Below are positions 1 to 10,606 of a stretch of 64,000 bases of DNA, piece after piece; within the stretch, counting starts at the first letter, position 1, and the number at the start of each line of letters is the position of its first letter. The notes beneath the pieces are model-generated. The model ran no database searches. It was not told the DNA's origin and saw only the letters and a program-made list of their open reading frames with translations. The stretch lies in NCBI GenBank assembly GCA_025094145.1, contig JALLLS010000004.1, forward strand, positions 124,001-188,000, written 5' to 3'. The DNA comes from Spinellus fusiger (taxonomy: Eukaryota; Mucoromycota; Mucoromycetes; Mucorales; Phycomycetaceae). A program made the translations under genes and the position numbers.

Positions 1-1091
1 CTCAGAGACTGTGGCCGAAAGGGAGGGCATGGCCACATCATGGTGTTGATAGATAGGCCAGAAATGGGGTCTTATGTACTTCTTCACTACCTGGAAAGTA
101 GTCTGTAGGCGATTTATTGTCGATGAGAATTGATCTGTAATAATATCAGCAATGTTCTCCACCAATTGATGTGTTTCATTTGCTGCTGTTCCAATATAAT
201 CTGTTGAGAATATCTTGTAGGCATTTATATCTCGCTCAATAGAGTTCACAATCTCCTTTACACGATCTTTTCCTAGTTGTGTCTTTGATTCAATGCGAGA
301 ACCAATATCCTTATACCATTCCGGATCACCCAACTGTGTGATGTCTGAAGATACAATGGTCTCTTTAATGTGATCAACAATCTCAATCACTTGGTCCTCT
401 GTCATCTCCTTGCGCTCAATTAGACGATCGGCAATCTTCCGAAGCCATTTATGAAGAGAGGCCGATGCATGTGTGAAGTCGGTGGGATACTTGCCAGTAA
501 GGCGTTGCTCCCATGTCTGTGCATTAAATGAAAAGTTGACATCATTAACAAACTTCTTCCATTGTGCTTCTGTCACAAGGTTTTTCTTGATGACAGTGGC
601 TCTTGCTTTATCAAGATGTTCTTTGATACGATCGGCGGACAGTTCACCCTTAAGTTCTAGTCGATGGAGGATATGTTGTACGGTCTTTAGAATAGCTTCT
701 ACATTGGTTTTTGTAATGCCAGTGTCTTTTTCCAATTGAATCTTTAAATTGGAAAGGGTATTTTCTACCCTCTCACCAAAATACTGTGCACTTGCTGTTA
801 CAGCGTCAGTGTAGTCCTTTACAATGCCAGAGAAGGTGATCTCGTCAGAGCGTGGATCATAGAGAATATTGTATTTATCCAGATAGGATTTTAGTTTATG
901 TTTTGTCCAATGACTCAAGTCTGAGGGTTCAACTATAACACAATATAGAAAGAAAGAACTGAGATGAGTCACTTGCTATCTGTTTTATTTTTTATATTTT
1001 CTGACTTACCTTTTGCATGCACTGTTGTTGAAATGAAAAGACAAAACGCACACGTTAGAATAAAGAATAGGGATGTTTTCTGAGGAATCAT
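1..1091 (-). CDS. Ish1/Msc1-like protein with signal peptide (partial, 3' end outside window)
   Basis: Two exons are visible: 1010-1091 (ATG at 1091) and 932 to the left edge, separated by a GT-AG intron (933-1009). The first 26 residues form a clear signal peptide: a hydrophobic run followed by an ST-TVHA site near the exon junction. The mature part begins with a short helical motif, SDLSHWTKHKLKSYLDKYNI, of the type found in Ish1/Msc1 stress-response and nuclear-envelope proteins (a Trp followed by a helix and a loop, repeated along the chain). A second copy-like segment, SASLHKWLRKIADRLIE, lies further on, and the rest is charged helix. The frame stays open to the edge of the window. The family call rests on motif shape only. 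The signal peptide and the splice site are seen directly. It could instead be an unrelated helical secretory protein. Confidence 0.55.
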
Positions 1092-1695
1092 TTTGTAGAG
1101 TGTGTTTGTTTTAACAAAGAACAAACATATATAATACTTTCTTTGAGGCTTCTTTTAAGCTACTGGGAATGATGGAATGAAGTCAGAATGATGTATGAAT
1201 TTCTCTGGAGTTTTAAATTGATTCACAAGGCTCTGTATGATAGAATGAATTGTCTTTTTATGCAGACAGATAAGAAATGGGGTTTTTTAGTCTTACAATT
1301 GATACATTCAGTTTAATAATGACAATAGTGATGAAGATAAATAACTGGTAGGGTTAATTGGGGATAGTACAAATGGATTGGGGTTGTAAGCAGATGAGGA
1401 TAGAAGAGCGTGGTAGGGATCCATAGTATTCATAATAAATAACTAAATAAATAACTAAATAAATAAATAAATAAATAAATAGCCTTGTAATAGAGCTCAT
1501 TTGTATTTACTCATCTAATGTCTATCCATCATTCTACTGATACTCTTCACTCTTCACTACCTATATCGGAGTGTTAATAAGAGTCAACTCAAGAGTAGAT
1601 CTTGGGACTTTTCCATGATTCACGGGCTTCACATCCACTTGTATGGCTGACATTGAATTCCTGTTCTTACTATCGACCCTTCTTCGTTGGCTCTA
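1092..1695. promoter_or_regulatory. Divergent intergenic region, Ish1-like / MAT2B
   Basis: About 600 bp between two divergently transcribed genes. It contains an AAAT/AACT-type simple repeat at about 1433-1481. No coding frame of note was found, and no specific regulatory site could be assigned. Confidence 0.4.
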
Positions 1696-3224
1696 ATGAA
1701 AGTTATCGTTACAGGAGCTTCTGGTTTATTAGGCAGATCCGTCTACCGTCAGCTTAAACAGGCCAATATCCAAGGCAAGTTAGTCTAAGCGTATAGAGTG
1801 TCTACTCCTCATGCACAAACTAACGCGTCTTTTTCTTTTCTTCTTTTCTTCTTTTCTTCTTTTCTTCTGTTTTGACTGTAGTGGTTGGTACTGCATTGAC
1901 TCGTGCGGGTGATGGACTTGTGAAGGTATTGACTTATACTATAAGTGTGTGTTGAATTTATCTTTTGTAAAAATGTAGCTTGACTTGACCAATAAAGAAG
2001 AACTCGAGTCTTTTGTAGCAGAGCATAAGCCTCAGGGTAATATACTATAGCACGAGAAAAAGAAACAGGTGCCCCTACTAACTGTTAAGAACAGCCATTG
2101 TTCACTGTGCTGCTGAACGTCGTCCTGATGTTGCAGAGAATGACAAGCAAGGAACTCGTGAGGTAGGTGATGGGTTCTTCTCTCTTCTCTTTTGCTATGT
2201 ACTTATGCTGCTGCTTTCTAGCTCAATGTAGCTGTACCAAAGCATCTAGGGGCTATTTCCAATGCTAATGGACTTGTGCTGATCTACATGAGCACAGACT
2301 ATGTATTTGACGGTTCTTCACCTCCTTATCAAGTGACAGACACACCCAACCCACTGAACTTTTACGGAGAAACCAAATGGGATGGAGAAAAGGCAGTACA
2401 AGAAGCCTATTCCCAAGCCATTGTTCTACGTGTTCCTATTTTGTAAGGACTCGCTATGCTTATAGATTGTAAATGTATTGACTCATGCTTGGTGATAGGT
2501 ATGGTGAGACAGAATACAATGGTGAATCTGCTGTCAATGTCTTGATAGATGCTATTCAGGTATGATACTACAAATACACTCGGACAGCAGACATCTTATG
2601 GGCACCTACCTATAAGAAAACTAGCAAAGTTGTGGAAATGGACAATGTCTGTAATCGCTACCCAACCCATGGTAAGTAGCCTACATCCCAACATCATAAG
2701 CATAATCCAATACTTATTGAGAATATAGTCCAAGATGTGGCTCGTGTGATTAAAGACTTGCTTGGTAAGAAAAACAGATACTCATTACAGACGGGTAGAA
2801 ATTCATCTTCTTTCCTTAGTCAAGCGCATAGACAGCAATGAGGACATTAGTGGCATCTTCCATTTTAGTAGCCAACATGTCATGACAAAATACACAATGT
2901 GTGGTAAATACCCATAGACTATAGACTACAGTACTGTAAGTAGAAATGTATTCACTGTCTTGTTTAGAAATATTAAGCGCTCTGCTCAATACACCCATGG
3001 ACCACTGTCAGCCACAAAACAGTATCCCTGCTTCTGCTGCAGGTAATTCTCTTATTTACCTCCTTACAGCTATAAAAGAAGAAGCAAACTCATTTCTCTA
3101 TGATTTATTGATAGTGTCAAGACCCAAAGATGCACATTTGTCGAATGCACGCCTTGAATCTATTGGCATTGATACTAGCTATGTTCAATTTGCTGAATGG
3201 TGGAAATCCTATCTTTCTCAGTAA
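1696..3224 (+). CDS. MAT2B: Methionine adenosyltransferase regulatory subunit beta-like (dTDP-4-dehydrorhamnose reductase fold)
   Basis: About ten small exons read as one extended-SDR protein. Exon 1 (1696-1774) has the N-terminal nucleotide-binding motif VIVTGASGLLGRSVY. Later exons give VHCAAERRPDVAEND, STDYVFDGSSPPY and YGETKWDGEKAV (catalytic Tyr-x-x-x-Lys), then LRVPILYGE. The last exon ends RPKDAHLSNARLESIGI, which is typical of MAT2B. The stop is at 3222-3224. In animals this family binds and regulates S-adenosylmethionine synthetase using NADP(H). A bacterial-type rhamnose-synthesis role is less likely, given the RPKDAHL ending. Intron 1 (1775-1881) must use a GC donor (CAAG|GCAAGT) to keep the frame, since a GT donor three bases further gives a wrong phase. 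Other introns are 50-100 nt with GT-AG borders. The next gene starts about 240 bp downstream on the same strand. Confidence 0.85.
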
Positions 3225-3464
3225 AGAACACTTTCTCTCTGTATTTATGTCTATGGCTATAACTATAACTACAGCTATATCTATTTCATTGTACTGGACT
3301 ACTATATATATATTCTTCTATTTCAATGGCTCTCTTTCTGGGGATGAGGTGACCATGAACCAGTGCTGATAAGTCTCTTTGAAGGCCTCTATTTAAGGGC
3401 ATCAAAGTGCTTCGTTAAAGGACAAGTATTTATAACTCCGATTCCTTTTCCTTGCCATAGCCCA

Positions 3465-6004
3465 ATGTCAGCATTGCTTCATCATGATAAACAACCTCTA
3501 TTGCCATGCAATGGGGAAGAACAGTCTTCCAGCACAAGCACAAGGTTATCCTTGACAATAAATATGAGTGAAGACGAAAACTATGAAAACAAACCCAATG
3601 ATGTTAAGCGTAGGCAAAACATCATCATAAACCACTCATAGGGGATTGTGCGATAGATCTAACGCCATTTCAGTTAGCAGAGCGTGGACTACTGTCTGAT
3701 CTTCAGTCTAGAATAAAGGAGAATCAGGCAGTAGTGAATGAATTGAGTAGTGATGGCTATACACCTCTTCATTATGCTGCTTCTAATAACCACGAGTCAT
3801 GCGTCCAGTATCTTCTACAACAGGGTGCTGCTGTCAACACGGTCTGTGGTAGTCTGAAGGCTACACCACTGCACTGGGCATCAAGGTAAAAGATGAAGAA
3901 GCTAAAAGGTTATTGCTTATACTTGTTATCGGTGTATACTCTAGGGCTGGCTGTCTACCGACTGCGCACTTGCTGGTACAATCAGGCGCAGATCTATTGC
4001 TAGTAGATGTCAATGGGTCTACCGCATTACATTTAGCAGTACAATCTTCTCAGCCAATGCTTGTCTTGTATTTCCTAGCATTAAGTACGATAGAAGTAGA
4101 TGCCACGGACTGTCTTGGGCATTACACAGCTCTTATGTGGGCAGCTCATCAGGGCAATCCACTCATCACCACTCTACTTTTGAAGTTTGGTGCAAGTGTT
4201 CATCGACAAGATCAACGCAAGACCACGCCTTTGCATTGGGCAGTAATAAAGGGAAACAAGGCTTGTATTCGTCATTTACTCGAGTACGGCTCAGATCCGT
4301 GTGTGAGAGATCGTGCAGGCAAATCTGCACTTGATATTGTCCACGAGAAAAGATTAGGGCGTGTATGGGAAGAAGCACTGCTAGAAGCCAGTAAATCAGG
4401 GTCTTTAGATAAGGCACAGGCACTTCATCCTAATGTAGAGAGTAAAAAGGGGATTTCAAAGGTAAGTTAGGCGTGGCTCTTTGTAAAGACATCCTCCCTC
4501 CACCCAACTACCAGCATAAGCATAAACATAAGCCTATTTCTCTTTCTTTTTTCCTTCTCTCTCTCTCTTAGGAGTTCTCCAACAGGGCTATTTATGCATT
4601 GCCTTTTGGTGTATTGCCTGCTGTATTGAAAACACTGTCCATGGCTCCATGGTATATTGGTCTACCTCTTGCTTTTATTGAATTAGCCACAATGCACCTG
4701 ATTGTCACATCACTACTGCTGCGTGTTCCTGGACCGGATGCACTGCTAAGAACACCTTATGTGTCGAGTGTATTCCAAGCATCTGCGTGGTGGGTCCTGC
4801 TGACATGGGCAGGGTGTGTTGTTGTTGGTAGGACATCCATTTACAAGGATCATTTCTCAATCTATTTTCCTATTTCTATCCTATATCCATCAGCTATGCC
4901 TCATAGATACATTATCCATGCCCTTTTCTTGATGACATTTTCTGTTGCTATGGGATGTTTTTATCGAGCAGCAATGATGAACCCGGGAATACTCCATCGC
5001 CAGCTATCCATTGAGAGTCTATGCGATAGTATTGTGGGTTTAGTGGAGAACAATGCACTGGATGCTCGTCATTTCTGCACTACTTGTATGGTAAGCTGTC
5101 TTTAAGGAAGAAACCAATGTCATACTATGGATCTAGATCAAGAAGCCTCTTAGATCAAAGCACTGCAAGATATGCAATCGTTGTATTGCACGGTTTGATC
5201 AGTAGGTGATAGTAATGAAAAGGCGATAGAGTAACATGAATATCTAGCCATTGTCCATGGATCTTCAATTGCGTTGGAGTGAGAAATCATCGTGTGTTCA
5301 TTGTATTTGTAGCAAGCATAGTCATTTGTATAGCTTCTTTTGTCACTCTGGCGGCTGAATGTAAGCAATGGATGTGTAGTTGTGTAGTCATTTAACTCGT
5401 CCTTTCTTATTCCATAGACATCATAGAGAATGCACCTATTCTACCTCATGTCTCTCCTGAAGAGATGAAGTGTTTTGTAGGCCCCACGCTCTGTAGTTAT
5501 TTTGCATACGATACATGGACACTAGTGCTTTCTATGTGGGCTACTTTTCATCTCTGCTGGTGTACTTGTTTATTAATGATTCAATTGTATCAGATTTCTA
5601 CTGCTGTCACTACTAATGAAAGTATCAATATGAGTCGCTACGGATACTTGAACAAGGCACGCCGTCCACTCCCCGCTATGCGTTCTCAGCCACCACAAAC
5701 AACTCCTCCTCCTTCCAATACAACGGGTGTTTCTGTGGCAACAAGCACTGCCCCTAGTGAGAGGAGTGCTCTCCTTTGCTTACCCTTGTTTTCAGGCACA
5801 CACACGCACCCCAGAAAAGCACAGCGAGCAATGATGCGACAAGGCAATGCATTTGATCATGGCTGTCGTACAAATTGCATGGACTTTTGGTCGAATGAAG
5901 ATGCTACTCACTGGTACCATGCCTATGACATGGATCAGCTCAGTGGCCGCTATTCATCTTCTCTCCACTACACACCCGTTTCCCGCCAATCCATAGAGCT
6001 TTAA
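3465..6004 (+). CDS. AKR1: Ankyrin-repeat DHHC palmitoyltransferase (Akr1 type)
   Basis: The N-terminal half is a run of ankyrin repeats (GYTPLHYAASNNHESCVQYL, ATPLHWASR, GSTALHLAVQ, YTALMWAAHQGN, TTPLHWAVIKGN). Several membrane segments follow (about 4600-4960). The cysteine-rich domain is split by introns: HFCTTCM, then KPLRSKHCKICNRCIARFD, then HHCPWIFNCVGVRNHRVF. The catalytic DHHC tetrad spans an exon junction at about 5199/5247. After it come two more membrane helices and a TTxE-like motif (VTTNES). This order (ankyrins, membrane segments, DHHC, membrane segments) is that of Akr1/ZDHHC17, which S-acylate cytosolic proteins at Golgi and endosomal membranes. The start at 3465 is a choice. 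It needs a very short intron (3610-3641, 32 nt) to join the Asp-rich leader to DLTPFQLAERGLL, so the 5' end is the weakest part. The stop is at 6002-6004, overlapping a 10-bp tandem repeat. Confidence 0.87.
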
Positions 6005-6040
6005 TTGTGTCTAATTGTGTCTAATTGTGTCTAATTGTAT
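6002..6040 (+). repeat. 10-bp tandem repeat at the stop codon of the DHHC gene
   Basis: About four copies of TAATTGTGTC begin inside the stop codon and run into the 3' UTR. Confidence 0.8.
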
Positions 6041-6811
6041 AGATTATATACCCTCTTATCATTCTCCCCTACTTTTTCTGTTTTTATATACACATATTTC
6101 TACACACACACACACACACACACATACACACACACTTTTTTTTATATACACGTGCATACTTTATTAATTACTGCAGGAGAGTTAAGCAGGAGATAGTAAA
6201 TGTGTGTCTGTGTGAGCATTTCCTATGAGTCACAGATCTGCCATCACCTGGAATTCAAACAGTGCTTACTCATCTTCTAGAACGAATTTTTTCTTTCTTT
6301 CTTTAAAGATAAAGAGATGGTGTGACTCTTGTGTTTGCACTTCTTCTAGACCGATCAGTGTGTACGACAGCGACAGTGTCCTGAGCCAACAGATAAAGAC
6401 AAAGAAAGAAAGAGAAAGCTTCCCCCCATCCCAGTTGGTTAGTTATTTATCCGTTCAAAATGTATCTCTACATCTCATAGGGTCAATGCCAGTTTCTATG
6501 ATTGAGAATAGAAAAGACTTGGTCATTTACTTTAGAAGAACTTACAATGATGACTCTATAGATTAAAACCTTGATTAATGTCAATACTAAGGACAAATAC
6601 ACTCTTTGCATACTAGTACTTTTTATTTATATATCTATCTGTTTATTTATTTTCTGGAAAAAGAAAAAAAAAACTGTACATTGATTAAAAGCAAAATAAA
6701 ACTAAAAAGGCACAAAAGATAGACTTACTTTTTGATCTCCGCTAGATATAAAGTCATAGTAACAAGTTGAAAACAACTCATCTTTTGTTGCTTTGACTTT
6801 TACCTGGAAAT
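6005..6811. other. Intergenic region with CA repeat
   Basis: About 800 bp between two genes on the same strand. It holds a CA microsatellite (about 6102-6134), A/T-rich tracts and no convincing coding frame. A stretch at 6225-6566 is open but has no recognisable protein character. Confidence 0.5.
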
Positions 6812-7767
6812 ATGTCTGCTATTATTGGAAGAACCAGAGCTATGGTGGAAAGATACATGGGGAAATTGGATCCTTCCCATGATATTCTTCATGTGGACAG
6901 AGTAACAAGACTGGGTAAGACGGTGGGGGGGGGTATTTCTAGGCAGCTTATGATGTATGAGGCTGATCTTTATTATTATTATTATTATTATTATTTGTAT
7001 TTGTATTTGATATAGCCATGCATTTGGCCAAATCCTGTGTGGATCAGGGCCACAGTGTCAATATGGAATTGGTGGAGCTTGCTGCTCTTTGTCATGATGT
7101 GGGAGATCGTAAATACTACGAAGGAACAGAGACAGGGGGTGAATTGATCTACACCTTCTTAACAAAAGAAGGATATGAGCCTACAATGGCTTCCTCAGTA
7201 TCACGCATTGTCGACAATATCGGATTCCGTAAAGAATTGGGCTGGGATGATGCCAAGGATGATATTGAAGAAGTCAAATGGCGTAACAAGTGTGTTGAGC
7301 TTCATATGTAAGTCTTCAACAGAGCTTATTATGTTTGTTGACATGTGTCTGTTCAGTGTACAGGATGCAGATAAGCTAGATGCCATTGGTGCTTTTGGTA
7401 ATTTACCACAAAATGAGAAGTCTATGCTAACAAATGCTCTAGGTGTATTGCGCTGTGCTGCTTTTAGTGGAGCCAAGAATAATACTCTCTACAGAGCTGA
7501 TGAAGATCCATTAGAGAACATGACAAAGGATCAATATGAGCTCCAAACAAAGAAGAAAAGTGGAACGGCTATTAATCATTTCCATGGTAAGGATGATAAC
7601 ACAGGGGACACTTGGTGAAATGATCTAATACTGTGAATGCAGAGAAACTGTTTAGACTCAAAACAATGATGAGAACTGAAAAGGGTAAAATAATGGCAGA
7701 AGAAAGGGATCGTTTTATGAGAGTATTTGTTCAACAAGTAGAAGATGAATATAATCTGTTAAAGTAA
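6812..7767 (+). CDS. HD-domain metal-dependent phosphohydrolase
   Basis: Four exons (6812-6914, 7016-7307, 7357-7586, 7643-7767) give an exact 249-residue frame. The HD-domain ligands are all visible: DPSHDILHVDRV (H of the first HD-type motif), ELAALCHDVGDRKYYEG (the HD pair) and VQDADKLDAIGAFG (the distal Asp). This is the small stand-alone HD hydrolase family found in bacteria (YedJ/YpgQ-like) and fungi, which hydrolyse phosphate esters or nucleotides using divalent metals. The natural substrate is not known from sequence. Intron 1 contains a run of ATT triplets (about 6970-7000). All introns are GT-AG and 50-100 nt. The start ATG is the first in frame, shortly after an intergenic region with no other open frame. 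Confidence 0.87.
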
Positions 7768-8055
7768 AAAAAGAAAAAGAAAAAAGAAAGTAATATAATA
7801 TAACATAATACCATACTATATTATACTATAACAAAAGGTATATTAGTATGTCTATCTATTCCACTTTATGCTCTATTCTACCTATTCTAAGGTTGTTTTC
7901 TGTTTTGTTTTGTTCTTTTATGCATAGCAGCCACCTATGTAGGTATGAATGTATATTTTGGTGCATGTGTGTGCATGTGTGTGTGTGTGTGTGTGTGTAG
8001 AAATATGAGTGCATACAAATGTATACATCTGGGAAGCCGTCAGTGTATAAAATGA
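7768..8055. other. Convergent 3' region with TG repeat
   Basis: Space between two converging genes. It carries a TG microsatellite at about 7967-8000 and A-rich sequence just after the HD-protein stop codon. Confidence 0.5.
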
Positions 8056-9520
8056 CTATTCACTGAGTGACATTCTACTAAGACCTCCACTCGCATCTTG
8101 TAAATTAAAAGAACCTGTAGCCAAAGGAGCCAATTTGTGCTGAGCCCTTGCTGCTGCATTTCCTCCACTGGAAGTCGGACTTGAGCCATAATGTGCAAAC
8201 AGTGCAGGAGGACTAGAAATACCTGTAAGCACAGGCGAGGGAGACACTGAAATCGAGGGAGACACAGCTCTTCTTTTCATACTGCTTCCAGGAGACTCAT
8301 ACAGACGGTCTTCAGAGGCTAACCAGTACGAATGATAAACATACCCATTGCCTTGCATTAACTTACCTTTTCGCTTGATACTTCGGAATGTCTGTTGAAT
8401 AGGAGAAGGAAGATTCTCAAACTGAAAATGCTAGATACTATTATTCGCCATACCTACGAACAGAGATAACTTACTGTCATCTCTACTTCTGGGTTAAGTT
8501 TTGAGCATTGGTATGGAGTCATCACTGGAGAGGCGTCACTGTCCCGTACACGCACCCAAGAAGCAGGCGGAAGAGGAGGCTAGAAGAGTCAGCGACTACT
8601 ACTTTTCATCACATCTACCTACATATTCAATAGTATTGGGCTGGTCTATAGGCTGCTTGTCATGCGTGTGTTTTATATCTCTCAACTCTTTCATATGGTA
8701 GGCTGTTTCTTGCTCACGTCGCATCTCCAGATCACTCAAATGTGTTTCTTCCTAATGCATGGCGTTTTAATTGCATATAAGATTGCAACCTTACCTCAGC
8801 CTGGTTCAACACTCTTGCCAGTGCCTTGGATCTAGGCTAATTCATCAGCACTTATTGATGTCTTTTTTTCTCTCTTACCAACAGTGAACTACGACGGTGC
8901 ACGCTTCTCTTTTCAGGATCACGGCGCAGAGGAGACATGTAGGGTGGTGAGCTAGTTGAAGTAGACACAGACACAGAAGTAGACACAGACGCAGGAGTAG
9001 ACACAGACGCAGGAGTGCTTGTTCCTGGTGGTGTAAAGACTCTGCCACTTGTTCTTGCTCTTGAGTGGGTATGAATCAGTGGCTCAGGAATAAGTGTGGA
9101 GGTTCTGTTAGCACTGCCTTGACTCGACTCACTCAGAGACGTCTCCATCATAGGGTCCTCTAGGCTTGCATTACGTATAGCGTCATACTCGCTACTGTTC
9201 AACCATACAATACTCTGTTCGGACACAGACCTTCCTAGTAGTGGTCTACGTGTCGCTAGTTCTGTGGCAGAGGCAAGAAAAGAGTAGTTGCCTTGGCGTA
9301 CACCCATACTAGGAGAAGGCCGATGGAGGGAAAACGAAGAAGTGGACCTTGCATCATCAGAGTCAACACTCATCTTGTAGGAAGAAGGGGAGGCTGTCAA
9401 AGAAGCAGAAGAAGACCGACGACGGCCGCTGTTTTCTTTTTCGTTCTCCAAGTCTGACATGCGGCTTAAGTGATCGTCAGAGTCAGAGTCGTTGGTGTGT
9501 GCATAGTGTCTGTGTGCCAT
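8056..9520 (-). CDS. Ser/Thr/Pro-rich protein of unknown function
   Basis: The protein starts at 9520 (MAHRHYAHTNDSDSDDHL) and runs through a long low-complexity first exon rich in Ser, with short repeats TPASVSTPASVSTS. It continues through small exons that stay in frame when spliced: PRSKALARVLNQAE, then EETHLSDLEMRREQETAYHM (a charged helix, possibly coiled coil), then a Pro-rich stretch, DASPVMTPYQCSKLNPEVEM, FENLPSPIQQTFRSIKRK and a Ser-rich tail ending LSRMSLSE. No known domain could be recognised. The phase-compatible junctions and the well-formed acceptors make a real gene likely. The KRR and KRK clusters would fit a nuclear protein, but that is inference. Its start is only 78 bp from the start of the divergent LRR gene. 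Confidence 0.7.
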
Positions 9521-9598
9521 GTGGATTCCTAAAAGGGAGAAAATAGTCAGTTGCAGGAATACCTTTTCAACGGCCCTAAGCCACCTTTACTGTTCTTT
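9521..9598. promoter_or_regulatory. Short bidirectional promoter gap
   Basis: Only 78 bp separate the two divergent start codons (9520 minus, 9599 plus), so both genes must share promoter DNA or have very short leaders. Confidence 0.4.
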
Positions 9599-10462
9599 AT
9601 GAGTGTGCATTGTGTTGAAAAGACAGTGACACTATGGCACTTACAAGGCTGCATGGTGACATTTTACAATGAAGAATACGAAACACCGAACAGCAAGCCC
9701 AAACGCACACCTACCACCACACAGACACTCACAACGCATGGAGTGCTGAGTCATAAGCACATTGCACGCTTGGTAAGGTAGAATGCACAAACAAGCACTG
9801 ATAAGTTTAGACCATTGCTAGTCCTGCGATGCCTTATCTTGTTCATCTCTCGTCACTCACTCTACAAATAACCTTCTAAGCGAATTGCCGAGTGCGCTGT
9901 GGCGTCTGATAGGCTTAACAGAACTTAATCTAGGAAAGAACGCTCTCCACACACTACCAGCAGACATTGTTTTACTAGAGAACCTTCAAGAGCTCTATGT
10001 TCATAACAACCAACTAAAGACAGTTCCTCCTCAGCTAGGGAGACTTGAACGCCTGCGCACGTTGGACCTGACTGGGAATCAGCTCCGTAGTGTTCCTGTG
10101 GAAGTCAAGCGACTGTCACTGGAGAGGTGTTGGGTCGATAATAACCCTTTGAACAGGTGCCACTTTCCCATGAGCCATTACCACTCAAGTCTATCTGTGC
10201 ACAATTGGCAGGCACTCTAGTGCTTGAGACGCATAAGGCGTATTTGCCTTCTTCTCTTTTAAAGCAAGTCACACCCACATTGTTCTCTATGCACTGCTCC
10301 ATGTGTCATCAGGTACTATTCCATCAGGGACTGCGGGTGGTGAGCTATGAAGTCCTCAAGGGGAAGCCTGTGCCTCTGCTCTATACCCTCTGCAGTCCGT
10401 CCTGTCGTCAACAAGCAGTCCCCTTGCAGGACAGTCCTATGAATTCATCCTCTAGTATTTAA
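9599..10462 (+). CDS. Leucine-rich repeat protein with C-terminal Cys motif
   Basis: Exon 1 (ATG at 9599) encodes a basic, Thr-rich leader. After a GT-AG intron come at least four LRR units with canonical spacing: LIGLTELNLGKNALHTLPAD, LENLQELYVHNNQLKTVPPQ, LERLRTLDLTGNQLRSVPVE and LERCWVDNNPL. The C-terminal part, in a different frame, reads PLPLKSICAQLAGTL and ends in a cysteine cluster, CSMCHQVLF ... LCSPSC, similar to the Cys-rich tails of some fungal LRR proteins. The change of frame at about 10098-10190 must be an intron, but no junction keeps both the last LRR and the tail, so the local model is open. The reading may also hide a sequence error. Function is unknown; LRRs act as protein-binding scaffolds. 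Confidence 0.72.
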
Positions 10463-10606
10463 GTAGAGCGGGGATTCATGACGTATGTAATAGAAGCAAG
10501 AAAGAAACAAACAAAAAATAACAACTTGATTCTATCTTTCTCTCTCTTTCATACATATTCTTTCTTTCTTTCTTTTTTTCTTTTTTTTACTTCCTTGTTA
10601 AAGTAC

